Assembly (NCBI RefSeq): GCF_036785885.1
Contig: NC_092317.1
Coordinates: forward strand, 3,598,501 to 3,662,500
DNA: 64,000 bases
Direction of reading: 5' to 3'
Origin: Coffea arabica
Taxonomy: Eukaryota > Streptophyta > Magnoliopsida > Gentianales > Rubiaceae
The stretch's first letter is position 1. The number at the start of each line of letters is the position of its first letter. The translations under genes and the position numbers were made by a program. Under the pieces are notes generated by a model that was not told the DNA's origin, did no database searches, and saw nothing but the letters and a program-made list of their open reading frames with translations. Positions 60,160 through 64,000 of this stretch are shown piece by piece.

Positions 60160-62390
60160 ATGATCAAGTGTCTCGTGGTTTCTTAAATAAACAGCTAATT
60201 AAACAAACTATATATGCATGATTTGAGTGGTGGTATATATGTACGTCGAGGAATAATGTGCATTTCTTACAACAAATCCAATCATGCATGCAAATGTGTG
60301 CTCTCTAATTTCATTCGCACAATAATTAACAGAAACATTAGAGAATTAACACAGCTTGGGGTGCAGTTAAAATTACAATTTACGAGCACAATAATAATAA
60401 CTTTTTTTTTAAAAAAAAAAGAGGGTTGATGATGATACCTGATTTTATATACAAGCACAATGATATCGCTCATGCACAAATTTTCATGATGACTTTCATC
60501 GCACTAGAAGAAAATTTCTACTAGTTTTGTCCATCTGCGCTAGGTGTACCATGTATGCCAAATTGTCATCTAATCAAATCTTATCGTTTTCCTTTTCGTG
60601 CATGGTAGTCTATGCTTGACAGAGAATGGTCGACAAAAGAACCTGCAGGCTATTGATTTTTTCTGCAATTTTGTTTTCAGCCATCACATTCCAACTCTTC
60701 TCTTTGCATGGACTAGTTCCAACTTTATACGTACCTTTCATACTAGTTTCAAATTTTAAGTTTCTGGAAATTTGCTCGATTGTTGACAAGAGGAAAGCAA
60801 CATACAAGGCAATTAAGTTTTTTGATCATTGCTCATGCATGATATATAATCTTCCATACGTCTTCAAAAAATGAGCTTTGAACTCCAAAGGATCGATCAC
60901 AATTTTCAAGGGTTTTAGGATGCTAAATCAAAGCAGTCTCCTTAAACTCTGACATTTCTGATCAGGCATTATTTGCAGGAACTGCCAAAGACAGTTGCCT
61001 GCGTTATCCTCCTGAATTCAAGAAATATGAAAACATCTTTTGAAATGTTAAAGATCTCTGGAAAATGGAAGACTATGAAGCCCTATATATGCATAAAACA
61101 ATCACAATCTGCTAACTAATTGAAAAAAGTAAGATTGCGCGTGCATTGAGAATCAGAGAGATAAGAAAGATCCAACCCAAAAAAAAAAATTTTTTTTTTT
61201 TAAAATTTTTTGGTTTTGCTTTGTGATGTTCCTTTCTTGACATTCACTCAATGGCTAGAGAGAGGTCACCTTTAGATTCTAGGGGGCATTATAAAACATA
61301 TCACAAAGTGATTCACTTCTCTAATGCAATTCTAATGATTGTCAAAAGACAAGAAAACATTAACACCATCTAATGTGTGCCACTCAGCAACTGGGCCATG
61401 CTATAATTGGAGGATTGGAAGTAAAAGGTAAATTTAATGTGATCGAATATCCAGTTTTAATGATATGTTACCTCAAACTTTTGTTCCTTTTCTTTTTCCT
61501 CCGTAGTCCAATCCGAGCTCGAGGATTCACACCTAGGAACTTATTGTCCAAATCAACATCCCATTATTTGACTCAAAATACTCCAATCGCATAAAAAAAC
61601 AATCAATACTTCTGTGGTCGGCTGTGGACTGTAAATGAAACTAAAAATGAACTTGACGTTACAAAAATGTTGAAATTGAGTTTGAACTTGTAGCTGTCTC
61701 GACGCGATTGTGCTTGAGCTTAATTTTGCAATAGTTTTTGTATGGTTGTTGAATTAATTATAAATCGAGCTAACTTTTGAGTAGAGCTTGAAAAACCTAA
61801 TTTATATGTGTAATTGTGCCAAACCAAAATTCAAAATACCGTTGATACTGGTGTTCGTATTAAGAAAAAAAAAAACTTAAATACCTTCTTATAAACTTAA
61901 AAAACCCTTCCTGATGTTAACATTGAAACTAGATGAAGGCACGTTTATGATAAGTGATGCATTAGTTTCATATGTAGAAACTTTTTTAAAAAAAAAAAAG
62001 AAAGCGAGGAAATATAGTAGTTTGGATCCCTTATTTAATTTATTGATCATTATTTAATAAAGTATTTTTTTTGGTACTTTTCAGAGAACAAATTTCATAA
62101 TGCTAGTTAGTTCTTATACAGCTATAAAATTTTCAGCTGCGAGAAGGTGGTAATCACATTAGAGTGTGTGCTATACATTTATTTATAGATCCACTCACCA
62201 ATGGAAATAAAGAAAAAAAAAAGTAAATAAAGATAGATCCTTTAAAAAGTTAAACAATTACCCAAAAAAAAAAGAAAAAAAATCAGTTACCCAGCCCACC
62301 CAATTGTTTCAACAGATCCAAAAAGCATTGAGCAACCTCCACTGAACAAGTTAAGCCCACAAGCCCAATGCCAATACCCGCTCCGTTCGA
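60160..62390. other. Spacer, no gene seen
   Basis: Contains poly-A/T runs (about 60400-60420, 61175-61205). Weak CGAGCTTGA-like words at 61680-61800 may be a decayed GCAAACGAGTC-family copy. Open frames such as 60626-60874 lack recognised domains. Confidence 0.4.
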
Positions 62391-63889
62391 ACCCCCACGG
62401 CCACCATCTCCCCTCTCCTAACCAGCACAGCACCCGCTGCCCTGTCCTGTCCTGTCCTTCCCCCGCGATAACCTTCTGCTTGCCTAAAGCAGCTGCAGTC
62501 GCCCTCCGCCGCCTGTCACCTTCTCCTTGCTCATGGAAGCTTCGCTCGCCATTCTCATTCCCCTTTTCCTGTTTTCTACCCACTTGCTAATCTTTTAAGG
62601 GTTTTCAGCATACGAGTTTGGCCTGAGGTATGGAGCTTCGTTCATGTTGTTGGTGTATTTTGTCTACATTGAGCTCGTTCAATGGATTTTACTTATCAGT
62701 TTGTTCGGGATGCTGTTGGAGTATTTTCATTGCCTTTTGTCACTAATTTTAGTGAAGCTGAATTTGTTTAAAATTTCGTCCTGAGTTGAAACGGTTCGAA
62801 TCGGACAATTCGGACTTTTTTGACGCACCACGAATCGTGACCCACCGATTGTGGAGTTGATCGTTCTCGAACGGCCAGCTAGTTCCGGTGACAACTAGTC
62901 CGATGCGGACAAGACATTGAAGCATTTCAATAGCCGTTTTTTTTTCTGTGCGAAAATTTTTGGTGGTGTCAATTGGTTTGGGCTCAATGATGTGATTTTT
63001 CGAAAATATTTTGGATGATTTTCTGGTATATAAGTCAACTACACGTCCAAAAAAAAATTGCAAAGGCACTTTTATGGTTTGCGAGCTTGCCCTCGACGCA
63101 ATGTTTCTAGCGATTAGGCACAAAAAGTAGTTTTGAAGGACTAAGGGTGAACTCCATGATTGCATAGTAAATTCCTGTTAGATTCACAATTGAATTACTC
63201 CAGAGAATTCATTTTGTATTAGTCAAGTTCACTTTTTGTGGGACTTGTGATCCTGCTGCTTTCGAGGACAACTAACTCTAGTTTTAACTGGTACACTTCG
63301 TGCAAGTATAAATAAAAAATTTGTTAGTTATTCTTAGTGATGCATTCAGTCAAATGATCAAACCCAGTAGATAAAAATGACTCCATGTTGGTGGCAAAGA
63401 TCGCAAACTCAATGTCTATGACATGCATTCAGTGGTAATGGTTGTGTATGATGTGGTAGCAGAGTCTCTATAAAATTTATTAAGTTTTAACAAGTAGGTT
63501 CCTTAGAGAATAGGTTCCACATTTAACCATGTATTATTGTTAATGTTGGGCTTGCTCTTTTACTTCGCCAATTGTAGGAATTTGTTTGAAATGATTGAGT
63601 TATAGTTTGATGCCCAATATTGAGGCTAAGCTATATTCATGTCCTGTTGCTGATTGCTTGTTCATGTCTTAATATGATCAATTGCCGGGGATGGCCCCAT
63701 TGTCTGCTGGATTTTTGAATAATGTAAAGTGTGGAAAAGAATGAAGCCTATTCTTTTAATTAAAATTTTGTTATGCACAATGTGATGGTTCTTTTCCAAT
63801 ATGTATATGTAATTTTCTGTGATATTCATTTTACATGTGTTGTTTTCAGAGGCTTGTGAAAAGCAAAGTTCCATAGATTCAGCACAAGG
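62391..63889 (+). other. Putative leader exon(s) and intron of the edge gene
   Basis: A GC-richer stretch at 62390-62600 may be the promoter and 5' UTR exon of the gene whose coding starts at 63890. An acceptor TTTTCAG at 63843-63849 precedes that coding exon, so a 5' UTR intron is likely. The exact donor is not clear. Sequence at 62750-63165 is unassigned. Confidence 0.35.
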
Positions 63890-64000
63890 ATGGAGGTTGA
63901 TTCGGGGAGTTTGGATCTTCTTTTACTAACTCCATATCAATGTAAAAGAAGAAAATTATCTCCACATGGAAAAGCTGCTTCTTTGTCATGTCAGGATCTG
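63890..64000 (+). CDS. First coding exon of an unrecognised gene (cut by the window edge)
   Basis: An ATG at 63890 in a good context (AAGGATGG) opens a frame to the last base, 37 codons: MEVDSGSLDLLLL, then TPYQCKRRKLSP and ASLSCQDL. A stop codon lies in frame upstream at 63857-63859, so this is the true first Met of the frame. It follows a TTTTCAG acceptor. CKRRK is a basic patch. I do not recognise the protein; too little is visible to assign a role. Confidence 0.5.
   Translation, partial: MEVDSGSLDLLLLTPYQCKRRKLSPHGKAASLSCQDL

Noticed and set aside
60626-60874. 82-residue plus-strand frame with hydrophobic N-terminus
   Set aside because: Hydrophobicity alone in A/T-rich DNA is not enough; no cleavage site pattern or family match.
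62749-63165. 138-residue minus-strand frame
   Set aside because: No recognised domain; it lies in a probable intron of the edge gene. It may be a repeat, but no ends were found.

Overview
The window is nuclear DNA of a flowering plant, most likely a eudicot. It has split genes with GT-AG (and some GC-AG) introns, plant-only families (AP2/ERF factors, a PADRE/DUF4228 protein, a plasma-membrane H+-ATPase ending in the 14-3-3 site YTV), AT-rich spacers, and many short non-autonomous transposons. The species cannot be fixed from the sequence; an asterid is a guess from the repeat style only.

Layout. 2.4-3.3 kb (+): single-exon ERF factor with a C-terminal EAR motif. 8.06-13.0 kb (-): five-exon gene for a coiled-coil protein with a DLNIP repressor-type motif. 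21.3-26.1 kb (+): five-exon mitochondrial ribosomal protein uS15. 26.9-28.1 kb (-): secreted, very proline-rich extensin-like protein. 33.7-37.2 kb (+): receptor-like protein kinase, 10 exons certain plus one possible. 40.1-40.8 kb (+): PADRE/DUF4228 protein. 42.6-48.6 kb (-): plasma-membrane H+-ATPase, rebuilt here as 15 exons and 954 residues. 56.8-57.5 kb (-): ERF003-like AP2/ERF factor, two exons. 63.89 kb to the edge (+): first coding exon of an unrecognised gene. The genes are unrelated in function and each seems to be its own transcription unit.

The spacers hold most of the structure. Reading element ends and flanks by eye gave: five MULE-like non-autonomous elements in three families, each with a 9-bp target duplication (4196-5567, 16607-17000, 39129-39950, 50156-50687, 59542-60150); a complete TRIM retrotransposon with two 177-bp LTRs and a 5-bp duplication (53063-53776); two SINEs with 18-19-bp duplications (19301-19481, 38665-38871); a Tourist-type MITE flanked by TTA (30822-31618); several copies of a GTTTGGATT-ended MITE family; and a 1.35-kb almost pure A/T block inside another such element (about 50.93-52.28 kb).

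The window does not show an obviously new multi-gene system. The most notable points are three GC-AG introns (two in the H+-ATPase gene, one in uS15), a short upstream ORF before the H+-ATPase start, a MULE-like element ending 145 bp before the PADRE start codon, and the set of transposons whose boundaries can be read to the base.
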